Shown here one piece after another: positions 9,412-16,558 of a stretch of DNA of 64,000 bases (positions are counted from its first letter, which is position 1; the number at the start of each line of letters is the position of its first letter). Under the pieces are notes generated by a model, which did not search any database, had not been told where the DNA came from, and saw only the letters and a list, made by a program, of their open reading frames with translations. The DNA comes from Rhodocyclaceae bacterium (GTDB lineage Bacteria > Pseudomonadota > Gammaproteobacteria > Burkholderiales > Rhodocyclaceae), in contig JAOAHQ010000067.1 of NCBI GenBank assembly GCA_026415155.1, positions 149,693 to 213,692 of the forward strand, given 5' to 3'. Both the position numbers and the translations under genes were made by a program.

Positions 9412-11076
9412 TCAGTGTGCGCTGCCACGTTTCTTGTACATGACGATACGGATGCCGCCGTGGATCAGGACGCCGATCAGCGTCAAGAGCGCGAGCGTCC
9501 AGCCGATCCGGTCGAGCCAGGGATTGGCGCTGCGGCCGGGCAGATACAGGCCTGGCACCTTGTCGAGGCGGCCGACGCCGGAACCGGGCTGGTGGCATTG
9601 CGCACAGCTGAGCGCATCTCCCTTGGGCGCGACCATGTGCGTGATCGGCCAGGACATCTCGGTGCTGACGAAGGCGAACTTGCCGCTGTATTCGGCGCCG
9701 ATCTCTTTCATGCCCCAGGCGAGCGCCTTGTCCCAATCGAAGTTCGACCAGAAGGCCGCGTCGTCCGCGCCGTAGGTGTGGAAGACGACGAGCTGGTTGT
9801 GGCCGACGTCGTAGGGCTGCTTGCCGGTGAAGCGCTTGATCGGCCAAACCTTGGACTTGCCATCGTCGGGCGAGCCTTTGAAGCGGTTGATCTGCACGAC
9901 CTGGCTGGGATCGAGCTTGGTCTCGCGCAGCGTGTATTCGACCTCGCCATTGAACCAGATGTATTCGGGGATCACGTTCGATTCATAGCGGAAGTCGCCT
10001 TTCTTGCTGTTGTAGGCCTCGTGGCCGGCACTGTCCTTGATGACGAAGGGCTTGCCATTCTTGTCGAGCTTGCCGGCCGTCGACCAGTCCCACATCATCT
10101 TCGTCGGCCGGCCGCCGCGCGCATATTCCGGAATGTGGCAGACCTGGCAGGCGAGCTTCTCGGCGTGCTGATTGAGACGGGCGCCCTCGCGGTTGTCTTG
10201 GTGCGGCGCGTCGCCGTGGCATGACTGGCAGGAGGCGGGGTTGCCTCCTTCCTTGCCGCGGATGAACTTGCCACTGGCCTTCGCGGTCGGGGCGTAACGG
10301 CTGCCTGGCACGGCATGGCCCGAGGTGGCATGGCAGGTGCCGCAGCTGAAGTTGAGCCCGTCCTTGTCCATGTGCACGTCGAGATACTTCTTCGGCGCCT
10401 TCAATGAACTGTCGAGATCGCCGTGCTTCACCGCATCGCCGCCGCCGCCATAGAAGTGGCAGGTGCCGCAGTTGTTGCGCGTCGTCTTGCCGACGCTCTG
10501 GGCGATCTTCCTGAGATCCTGCGCCTTGAGGATCTTGCCCGAGCCAGGCGGGAATTCCATGTCTTTGTAGACCGCGTGGCCCGCGAGGCCCGGCACCTTC
10601 TTGTAGGTGCCGGTCTGCTCGTGGCAGACGAGGCAATCGACGTTCTTTTCGGAGGTGAAATCGAACTTGTCGTCCTTCCAGCCGTAACCGACGTGGCAGG
10701 CCGTGCAGAACTCGTAGTTCGAGGGAATCGCGGTGCAGAAGTTGTTGATGACGTTCTTCTTGCCGAGCCGCTGGTTGGTCTTCGGGTTGAGGAATTCCCA
10801 GGTCCAGTGCTGCGTCGCATGGACCTGCTTGGCCGCCTCGGTGTGGCAGGAGAGGCAGGCTTCGGTGACCTCGGGGCCGCTCTTGAAGTCTTTTTGCAGC
10901 TCCTTGAACTTCGAGTGGTCGGCCGTGGAGGTCGATTTCTTCGCCTCCTCGTTGCTCACAGGGCCGTAGGCATGCGCGCCAGGCGCGACCGTCGGCACAG
11001 CCGTCGTGGCCGCGAGCGCCGGCAGCGCGCCTGCCGTGGCAAGCCAGAGGCTGAGAGAGGTGATGAAGATGCGCAT
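9412..11076 (-). CDS. Octaheme c-type cytochrome, tetrathionate reductase (OTR) family
   Basis: 554 residues with an N-terminal Sec signal (about 1-22, cleavage near ALA) and eight CXXCH motifs: CLSCH, CTACH, CLVCH, CGTCH, CGTCH, CQSCH, CQVCH and CAQCH. A C-terminal hydrophobic helix (about 525-545) followed by YKKR looks like a membrane anchor. Family members in Shewanella reduce tetrathionate, and also nitrite and hydroxylamine in vitro; the substrate here is unknown. Operon order DUF302, octaheme, cytochrome b implies a quinol-linked periplasmic reductase, although electron flow could be reversed. A strong AAGGAGG ribosome site precedes the start. An FNR-like site lies upstream of the operon. 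Confidence 0.92.
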   Translation of the reverse strand: MRIFITSLSLWLATAGALPALAATTAVPTVAPGAHAYGPVSNEEAKKSTSTADHSKFKELQKDFKSGPEVTEACLSCHTEAAKQVHATQHWTWEFLNPKTNQRLGKKNVINNFCTAIPSNYEFCTACHVGYGWKDDKFDFTSEKNVDCLVCHEQTGTYKKVPGLAGHAVYKDMEFPPGSGKILKAQDLRKIAQSVGKTTRNNCGTCHFYGGGGDAVKHGDLDSSLKAPKKYLDVHMDKDGLNFSCGTCHATSGHAVPGSRYAPTAKASGKFIRGKEGGNPASCQSCHGDAPHQDNREGARLNQHAEKLACQVCHIPEYARGGRPTKMMWDWSTAGKLDKNGKPFVIKDSAGHEAYNSKKGDFRYESNVIPEYIWFNGEVEYTLRETKLDPSQVVQINRFKGSPDDGKSKVWPIKRFTGKQPYDVGHNQLVVFHTYGADDAAFWSNFDWDKALAWGMKEIGAEYSGKFAFVSTEMSWPITHMVAPKGDALSCAQCHQPGSGVGRLDKVPGLYLPGRSANPWLDRIGWTLALLTLIGVLIHGGIRIVMYKKRGSAH

Positions 11077-11086
11077 GATCGCCTCC

Positions 11087-11635
11087 TTAGCAACCGCCGC
11101 CACCGCCGCCGCCGGCGCCGCCGCCTTCGCCGCCCGCCTTGGGCAGGATCATCGGGGGCGCGGGCTTGGAGGGGTCGAAGATCAGGAATTTCTTCTGATC
11201 CTCGGCGACCTGCTTCATGATGCCGCCGACGAGCGGGCCGAACATCGGGCCCATGAGGCCGGCGTTCATGTTGGCGATATAGACCTTGCCGTCGTTCTTC
11301 TTATAGACGGAGATCTTGCAGGGCATCAGGATCGAGAGAAAGCGCACCGTGTCTTCCTTGAGGATCGGGGCCGAATACTTGGTGCTGCAGGCCTCGATCA
11401 TCATGACGGGCAGGGTGTTGCCCCCATCGGCCTCGATGGCGCGGGCCGGGTTGCGCAGGCCGGAGAGCGTCCAGCCGTTGCCGGTGGCCTGGATGTTGTG
11501 CTGGATGCGAGCGATCGTTTCTTCCATGCCGAAGGGGCTTTCGCGCTCCTCGAACATGAGCCCGCCCATGAAGTTCCAGACGAGCACGGCGACCGTGACG
11601 ACGCCGGCGATGAAACCGCCAATGAATTTCAGCAT
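11087..11635 (-). CDS. DUF302 protein with Gly-rich C-terminus
   Basis: 182 residues. One N-terminal membrane helix (about 4-25) anchors a periplasmic DUF302 domain (about 35-140). The tail is almost pure glycine and ends in Cys as the last residue. DUF302 proteins often sit beside sulfur or redox genes but have no settled function. First gene of the octaheme operon, stopping ten bases before the cytochrome start, so it may help assembly or electron transfer of that complex. The terminal Cys is unusual (see findings). Confidence 0.8.
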   Translation of the reverse strand: MLKFIGGFIAGVVTVAVLVWNFMGGLMFEERESPFGMEETIARIQHNIQATGNGWTLSGLRNPARAIEADGGNTLPVMMIEACSTKYSAPILKEDTVRFLSILMPCKISVYKKNDGKVYIANMNAGLMGPMFGPLVGGIMKQVAEDQKKFLIFDPSKPAPPMILPKAGGEGGGAGGGGGGGC

Positions 11636-11713
11636 GATGTTCCCCCATTCATCAAGAAATCCCCGTGGGCCAGCCCGGCGACCTCTATCGTGCGAGCCGG
11701 CTTTATGAGCTGC

Positions 11714-11754
11714 AAAATAATACGAATCGCGCGGGACTTATTGAGCTAAGTCAA
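11714..11754 (-). promoter_or_regulatory. Probable FNR/ANR-type site and promoter of the octaheme operon
   Basis: TTGAGCTAAGTCAA at 11741-11754 matches the FNR/CRP-family dyad TTGAT-N4-ATCAA at eight of ten positions and is symmetric. On the minus strand an AT-rich -10-like stretch (TATTAT / TATTTT, 11714-11722) follows, placing the dyad roughly 38-41 bases upstream of the likely start of transcription. That is the class II activator position. The gene start is at 11635. This suggests oxygen-regulated expression of the DUF302-octaheme-cytochrome b operon. Confidence 0.5.
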
Positions 11755-11866
11755 CAGTGGATCAGAATATTAGAAGTGTCTGAATCTCGCTCAGGCCGTC
11801 ATCTCGTTGCAAGATTTCGGCGGGATAGTGTGATCGTTCGGGGTCGGATCGTTTGGATCGAGAAAT

Positions 11867-12084
11867 TTCAACCCAGATTGTCCATTGGAACGCGAGCGGC
11901 GCTCGTCGGCGAGGGCGAGCAGATCTGCGTTCGTGCGACGAGTCCATAGCGTTGCCTCTGGACGAGGAGCACGGGCGCGCAGAGATGCCGCCCGCAGCCC
12001 GAGCGCCGCCGCGTAGGGCAGTGCGAATGTCGTTGAGCTTCCTCATGGATGGCCTGCCCGGTCTAATGGACAATCTGGCTTCAA
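11867..12084. mobile_element. Miniature inverted-repeat element A, copy 1 (about 218 bp)
   Basis: The terminal inverted repeat has the shared core CCAGATTGTCCATT at both ends, with outer bases TTCAAC on the left and TTGAAG on the right when read inward. A second copy ends at the window edge (63792-64000) with the same ends and about 200 bases of related interior. No transposase frame is present. The interior contains a hairpin (11942-11963, GTCCATAG paired with CTCTGGAC). It fills most of the gap between the octaheme operon promoter and the next plus-strand gene. Confidence 0.75.
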
Positions 12085-12097
12085 GCCCGAGGTGCTC

Positions 12098-12322
12098 ATG
12101 AGCTCTGCTACTCATCCTCCTCTCACGCGCTGCTGCGAGTGCTGCGCCTATTTCGTCCCTCATGAGAAGGGCACGGGAAGCTGTCACCGCTTCCCGCCCG
12201 TCTTCGCCGGCGATCGCTTGTCCAATGAGCATCACCATTGGCGCTTCCCGCTCGTGCATCGGCATGCCTGGTGCGGCGAGTTTCAGGCACGCGCCTCTGG
12301 CGAGGGGCCCGGATGCGCCTGA
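12098..12322 (+). CDS. Small Cys-rich protein, probable zinc-binding
   Basis: 74 residues, no named family recognised. Cys residues cluster as CCECCAYF, then GSCHRFPP, then HAWCGEF, a spacing that suggests one structural metal site (zinc or Fe-S). The ATG at 12098 is the second of two nearby ATGs and is weakly supported by an upstream GAGG. The 3' end overlaps the arginase start by ten bases, so the two are probably translated from one message. It begins just after the right end of miniature element A, which may carry its promoter. Confidence 0.6.
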   Translation: MSSATHPPLTRCCECCAYFVPHEKGTGSCHRFPPVFAGDRLSNEHHHWRFPLVHRHAWCGEFQARASGEGPGCA

Positions 12323-13194
12323 CCGATGTCATCGGCGTGGCGAGCGGCCTGGGAGCATCCAATCCCGGCTGCCAGGACGGGCCGGAGGTCTTGCGCAGCC
12401 TGGGCTTTTTTCGCGACCTCGACTGGCCGCCGGGCGCCTGCGCCTGGCGCGACATCGTGCGCCCGCCCGCCGAGCCGGGCCTCACGGCCCTCGAACGGGT
12501 GGCGAGGGTGGCCGAGGCGGTCCATGAGCGGGTCGCGGAAAGCCTCCGCGCAGGGCATTTCCCGCTCGTCATCGGCGGCGACCACTCGCTGGCGATCGGC
12601 ACCTGGTCGGGGGTGCAAACCGCCCTGGGCCATGAAGGCCGCCTGGGCCTGGTGTGGATCGACGCCCACATGGACAGCCATACCTTCGAGACCACGCCTT
12701 CGCGCGCGATCCACGGCATGCCGCTTGCCTGCCTTTTGGGGCAGGGCGAGCCGCGCTTGACGAACATCGGCGGAGAAGGCGCCAAGCTGTTGCCCGAGGA
12801 TGTCTGCCTGATCGGCGTGCGCAGCTTCGAATCCGGCGAGGCCGATTTGCTCAAGCGGCTCGGCGTGCGCGTCTATTTCATGGACGAGGTACGCCGGCGC
12901 GGCCTATCTGAAGTCTTTCATGAGGCCTGGCAGCGGGTGATGAGACATGCCGCTCATGGCGGCATCAGTCTCGATCTCGATGCGCTCGATCCCGAGGAGG
13001 AACCGGGGGTGGGCACGCCCGTCGCGGGAGGGCTTTGCCGCGCCGAACTTATCGCCGCCTTACGGAGCCTGCGCGACGATAGAAGGCTGCGCTGCCTCGA
13101 GATCGTCGAATACAACCCCCATGCCGATCGCTGTTTTGCGACGGCGCGGGCGGTGCATGATCTATGCGCCTCGGTGAGCGGCGGCGCGCCATGA
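12313..13194 (+). CDS. rocF: Arginase
   Basis: 293 residues, ureohydrolase fold, splitting arginine to ornithine and urea with a dinuclear Mn centre. Metal ligands are visible in GGDHS, WIDAHMDSHT and SLDLDALDP, and the late acidic motif in EIVEYNPHAD. The TTPSRAIHG segment after the second motif fits arginase better than agmatinase or formiminoglutamase. The start lies within the end of the small Cys-rich gene. No urease or ornithine genes are nearby, so whether it serves nitrogen supply or polyamine synthesis cannot be told. Confidence 0.85.
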   Translation: MRLTDVIGVASGLGASNPGCQDGPEVLRSLGFFRDLDWPPGACAWRDIVRPPAEPGLTALERVARVAEAVHERVAESLRAGHFPLVIGGDHSLAIGTWSGVQTALGHEGRLGLVWIDAHMDSHTFETTPSRAIHGMPLACLLGQGEPRLTNIGGEGAKLLPEDVCLIGVRSFESGEADLLKRLGVRVYFMDEVRRRGLSEVFHEAWQRVMRHAAHGGISLDLDALDPEEEPGVGTPVAGGLCRAELIAALRSLRDDRRLRCLEIVEYNPHADRCFATARAVHDLCASVSGGAP

Positions 13195-13200
13195 GCGCAT

Positions 13201-13234
13201 TTGTCACGATGCCGTCATGAAACGGTGCTAGTGT
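13201..13234 (+). promoter_or_regulatory. PhoB-type box and -10 upstream of PAS protein
   Basis: TTGTCAC-GATG-CCGTCAT (13201-13218) fits the 7-4-7 PhoB direct repeat, consensus CTGTCAT, at five and six of seven positions. Ten bases later comes TAGTGT (13229-13234) as -10. The spacing is identical to that at pstS and phoX in this window. Confidence 0.65.
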
Positions 13235-13277
13235 CGGCGGCCATCTTCACAACAAAGCCGACGAGGAGCCGCCGATC

Positions 13278-13667
13278 ATGAGCGCCGTGCAATTGCAGCC
13301 TGTCCGCAGCTTTTCCTCCGCCTTCGAGGCGGGGAATATCCTGCCCACAGGGGAAGAAGGGCTTGTTGCCTTGGTGTTGGACGGACGCGGCGTCATCGTC
13401 GAGTGCGATCCGCAGGGCGAATCCTTGTTTGGCTATCCTTGTGCCGACCTGGTCGGGCAGCATGTCTCGCTGTTGATCCCAGAACTCGCGAATCTCGAGT
13501 TCCTCCAGGGCGGGCAGCCGAATTCGCGCCTGCGCTATCGCAGCCGCATCGGCTACCGTTTCAGCGTGCTGCGCCGCAACGGCGAGCGTTTTGCGGCGAT
13601 CCTCTTCCTCAACTGCCTCGAGAGCGCACGCGAAGTGCGCATGTCGCTGATCGTGCGGCCTGCCTAG
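13278..13667 (+). CDS. Single PAS-domain protein
   Basis: 129 residues, essentially one PAS domain (about 25-125): a strand pair around LVALVLDGRGVIVECDPQGESLFGY and a C-terminal sheet with RRNGERFAAILFLN. No output domain, so it may act as a sensor or adaptor for one of the surrounding c-di-GMP enzymes. It has its own PhoB-like promoter. Its stop overlaps the stop of the convergent HD-GYP gene through the palindrome CTAG (13664-13667). Confidence 0.75.
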   Translation: MSAVQLQPVRSFSSAFEAGNILPTGEEGLVALVLDGRGVIVECDPQGESLFGYPCADLVGQHVSLLIPELANLEFLQGGQPNSRLRYRSRIGYRFSVLRRNGERFAAILFLNCLESAREVRMSLIVRPA

Positions 13668-16417
13668 ACTGCCTCGGCACGAGGGCTGAGAAGCTCGGCA
13701 TAGCGCGCCGGAATGTCGCTGTCGATGAAGAGCTTGAGCAAGTCGGCGTCGAGGTGGCCGCGCCGCGCCATGTCGTGCATGACGGCCAGCGCCTCGGCCG
13801 CCGATTTCCCTGTCTTGTAAGGGCGGTCACCGGCCGTCAAGGCTTCGAAGACGTCGGCGATCGCGAGGATGCGCGCGGCGAGCGAGAGTTCTCGGGCCGT
13901 CTTACCGAAAGGATAGCCGCTGCCGTCCAGGTGCTCATGATGGGCGCCGGCCGTCTCGGGTACCGAAGCGAGCTCGGCTGGAAAAGGCAGCGTCGAGAGC
14001 ATCGAGATCGTGCCGAGGATGTGGGCGTTGATGAGGTAGCGCTCTTCCGCCGTCAGGGTGCCGCGCCTGACGCTCAGGCAATAGAGCTCGCCGAGGTTGA
14101 GGCGGTGGCGGGGGCGGTGCAGGCGCAGGGGCGCCGCCGGGCCCTCGCTCGGCGGCGGATCGCCGGGCAGGTCGATGAGATGCTCGAGCCGGTCGGCGAG
14201 CAGATGTTCGGGCGCGGGCAGCGGACGCGCGGGCGTGGCGGACTTGCGCCGCAGTTCTTCCGCCGCGATGCCGAGACGATCGTCAAGCGTGCGTAGCCAG
14301 GTGCGATTACCGATCGCGACCAAGCGGGCAAGGTCGGCCTCGTCGAGTTCCCGCTCGCCAAGGTTGCAGGCCGCGACGAAGGCGAAATCCTCATCGAGTT
14401 CGCGCCAGGCTTGCTCGAGCGCCTCGCGCAAGGCGGCCTCCTCGCCCCCTTGCGCCCGCGCCTGCCAATAAGCGATTTCGGCATCGCGCTTGAGCACCTC
14501 GAAGCGCATGCGGATTTCGTGGATGCGGTTATAGACCGCATCGAGCTTCGTCGCCTTGTCGCCGACGTAATCCGGCACGAACAGCTTGCCGCAGTCATGC
14601 AGCCAGGCGGCGAGATGAAGCGCCTCGCGGGCATGCTCGTCGAAAGGCGTGTCGCGAAAGGGGCTCTCGGGATGCGAAGTCGCTGCCTCGGCAAGCAGGG
14701 CGGCCAAGAGCGGCACGCGCTGGCAATGCGCGCCGGTGTGAGGCGAGCGGGCATCGATGGCGCCGGCCAGCATGCGCACGATGCCGTCGAGCAGCGCCTG
14801 GCGACCTTCGAGCAGTTTTTGCTTTTCGAGGCTGATCGCCAGCGTGCCCGAAAGCGCGCCGATGAAGGCGACGAGGGGCTCATCCCATGGGCCGGCCGTC
14901 AGGCTGCGCGCGAGCAGCAAGAGGCCGAGCCGATCGCCGGCGCGGTTTCTCAAGGGCACGAAGAGCGCTTCGAGCGCCTGCCCCGGAAACCAGCAGCCAA
15001 GCCATTCGAGTCCGAGCGGCAGATAGACGGGGGCAAACTGCATCTGGGTCGGGCGCTCCTTTTCGAATACGGCTACGAGCAGGGGTGTTTGCGCCGGGTT
15101 CAAGCGTTCTGGCGCTTGTGGCGCCATGCCGCCGCTGCGCTTCCAGGTCACCGGCACGAGCCGCCCGTCATGCTCGAACAGATAGAGCACGCCGGCGCCG
15201 GCCTCGGCCGCCGCCATCGTCTCGGCAACGATTTCCTCGAGCAATTGGCCGTAGTGCCGTTCGGCCGCGAGCCGGGCCGAGATGTCGAGAAAGCGCCGGA
15301 TGGTGCTGCGCATTTGCGCCATCGCGTCGGCAATCGCCTCGACTTCGGCGATCGGCGTCGCCGGCGTGGGGAGCTCGTCGAAGCGGAAGGCTTTGACTTC
15401 TGCAGCGCTAGCCGCGAGGCGGCGCAGCGAGTGCGTGATCTGACGCGCAATGAGCCAGATGAGCGGTGCGCTCAAGGCGAGGCCGGCGAGCGTGAAGAGC
15501 AGCATGCGCAGCAAGAGGCGGTCGGCCTCGGCGGTGACCTCGTCTTTGGGCGCAGCCATCAGCACGAGGACGGGCAGTCCCGGCACGATTTCGCTGTGAT
15601 GAGCGATGGCCAGCCAGGGGCGCTGGCTGGTATCCATAAGCGTGACGAGCTTTTCACGCTGCGGCTCATTGGCAAGCGCGGCGAGCAGCGGCAAATCCAG
15701 GCTCGCCAAACTCGGCGCTGGCACGACGGCATCGACCGGCCAGGCGCCGTGCGAGCTCGCCAAGAGTCGGCCAGCGCTATCCTGGAGAGCGATCTGCATC
15801 GAAGGTGTCGCCCGCTGGCTCGACAGCAGCGCCGAGAGCTGGCTCGCATCGATGTGCGCTTCGATGCGTACGCGGCCTGCTTGATTTTCGGCACTGAGCA
15901 CGAGGCCAGTGCGGGCGGATTCGGCACGCTGAGGTGCATCGAGCGAAGGGGCGGCGAGCAAGCCGAGAGCTCGATCGAAATACGCCGGGCTGCGATTTTC
16001 GAGCTCGGAGGAGCGATCGAGCCGGTAAGCGGCCGAAGCGGGCGCGCGGGCTTGCCGGCGCGCTTCGGCATGCGGCAGCGGAGTGAGCGTCCAGTCGAAG
16101 GCATCGCGCTGTCGAAAGCGCAGCGCGCGAATCTCGGGATGTTCGTCGAGCAGTTTGGCTAAGGCGGCGAGCCGTTGCCGCTCGGGTGGGGGCGCGGTTA
16201 CGAGCAGGGTCAGCTGCGCCTGGATCGGCCGCCAGGCGGCGGCGAGCGCGGTCTCGCTTTCGCGCAGGCTGCGGGCAAAGAGCGCGGCGCTCTTCTCGAG
16301 CAGCAGCGCACGCTGCTGCCACCAAGCGAGTCCCCCGATACTGCCGCCGATCGAAAGCACGACGAGCGAGAACAGCGCGGTGGCGAGGAGATGGAAAGGA
16401 TAACGGCGGCGCGGCAT
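13664..16417 (-). CDS. Membrane HD-GYP sensor (periplasmic sensor-HAMP-GAF-HD-GYP)
   Basis: 917 residues. A membrane helix (about 8-32), a periplasmic sensor region (about 33-295), a second helix (about 305-328), a HAMP-like segment, a GAF-like domain (about 385-540) and a C-terminal HD-GYP domain. The HD motif is at about 607 (AWLHDCGK) and HHEHLDGSGYP at about 826. These motifs are normally about 60 residues apart; here about 220, so a helical insertion of roughly 150 residues lies inside the catalytic domain. Metal-binding residues look intact, so c-di-GMP phosphodiesterase activity is possible. The ribosome site is weak. A weak PhoB-like box lies upstream (16454-16471). Confidence 0.85.
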   Translation of the reverse strand: MPRRRYPFHLLATALFSLVVLSIGGSIGGLAWWQQRALLLEKSAALFARSLRESETALAAAWRPIQAQLTLLVTAPPPERQRLAALAKLLDEHPEIRALRFRQRDAFDWTLTPLPHAEARRQARAPASAAYRLDRSSELENRSPAYFDRALGLLAAPSLDAPQRAESARTGLVLSAENQAGRVRIEAHIDASQLSALLSSQRATPSMQIALQDSAGRLLASSHGAWPVDAVVPAPSLASLDLPLLAALANEPQREKLVTLMDTSQRPWLAIAHHSEIVPGLPVLVLMAAPKDEVTAEADRLLLRMLLFTLAGLALSAPLIWLIARQITHSLRRLAASAAEVKAFRFDELPTPATPIAEVEAIADAMAQMRSTIRRFLDISARLAAERHYGQLLEEIVAETMAAAEAGAGVLYLFEHDGRLVPVTWKRSGGMAPQAPERLNPAQTPLLVAVFEKERPTQMQFAPVYLPLGLEWLGCWFPGQALEALFVPLRNRAGDRLGLLLLARSLTAGPWDEPLVAFIGALSGTLAISLEKQKLLEGRQALLDGIVRMLAGAIDARSPHTGAHCQRVPLLAALLAEAATSHPESPFRDTPFDEHAREALHLAAWLHDCGKLFVPDYVGDKATKLDAVYNRIHEIRMRFEVLKRDAEIAYWQARAQGGEEAALREALEQAWRELDEDFAFVAACNLGERELDEADLARLVAIGNRTWLRTLDDRLGIAAEELRRKSATPARPLPAPEHLLADRLEHLIDLPGDPPPSEGPAAPLRLHRPRHRLNLGELYCLSVRRGTLTAEERYLINAHILGTISMLSTLPFPAELASVPETAGAHHEHLDGSGYPFGKTARELSLAARILAIADVFEALTAGDRPYKTGKSAAEALAVMHDMARRGHLDADLLKLFIDSDIPARYAELLSPRAEAV

Positions 16418-16437
16418 CGGTCGGTCGGATCATGACG

Positions 16438-16471
16438 ATTCTGTGCGGGCGAGATTGCAAGTTCGTGACAC
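16438..16471 (-). promoter_or_regulatory. Weak PhoB-like box upstream of membrane HD-GYP gene
   Basis: On the minus strand GTGTCAC-GAAC-TTGCAAT, then ten bases, then CAGAAT as -10. The half-sites are degenerate (five and four of seven), but the geometry equals that of the strong boxes and predicts a leader of about 14 bases. It rests mainly on spacing. Confidence 0.35.
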
Positions 16472-16558
16472 ACCATTCTTCATCAGGATGAAACACTCTT
16501 GGCGGATAGTAGGGGAGAGATTGATCGACTGCGATGTGCCGAAGGGCGCGATCATGCG

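Noticed and set aside
16477..16510. PhoB-like box upstream of the EAL-CBS-GGDEF gene
   Set aside because: A 7-4-7-10 arrangement can be drawn before GATAGT, but the half-sites match the consensus at only three or four of seven positions.
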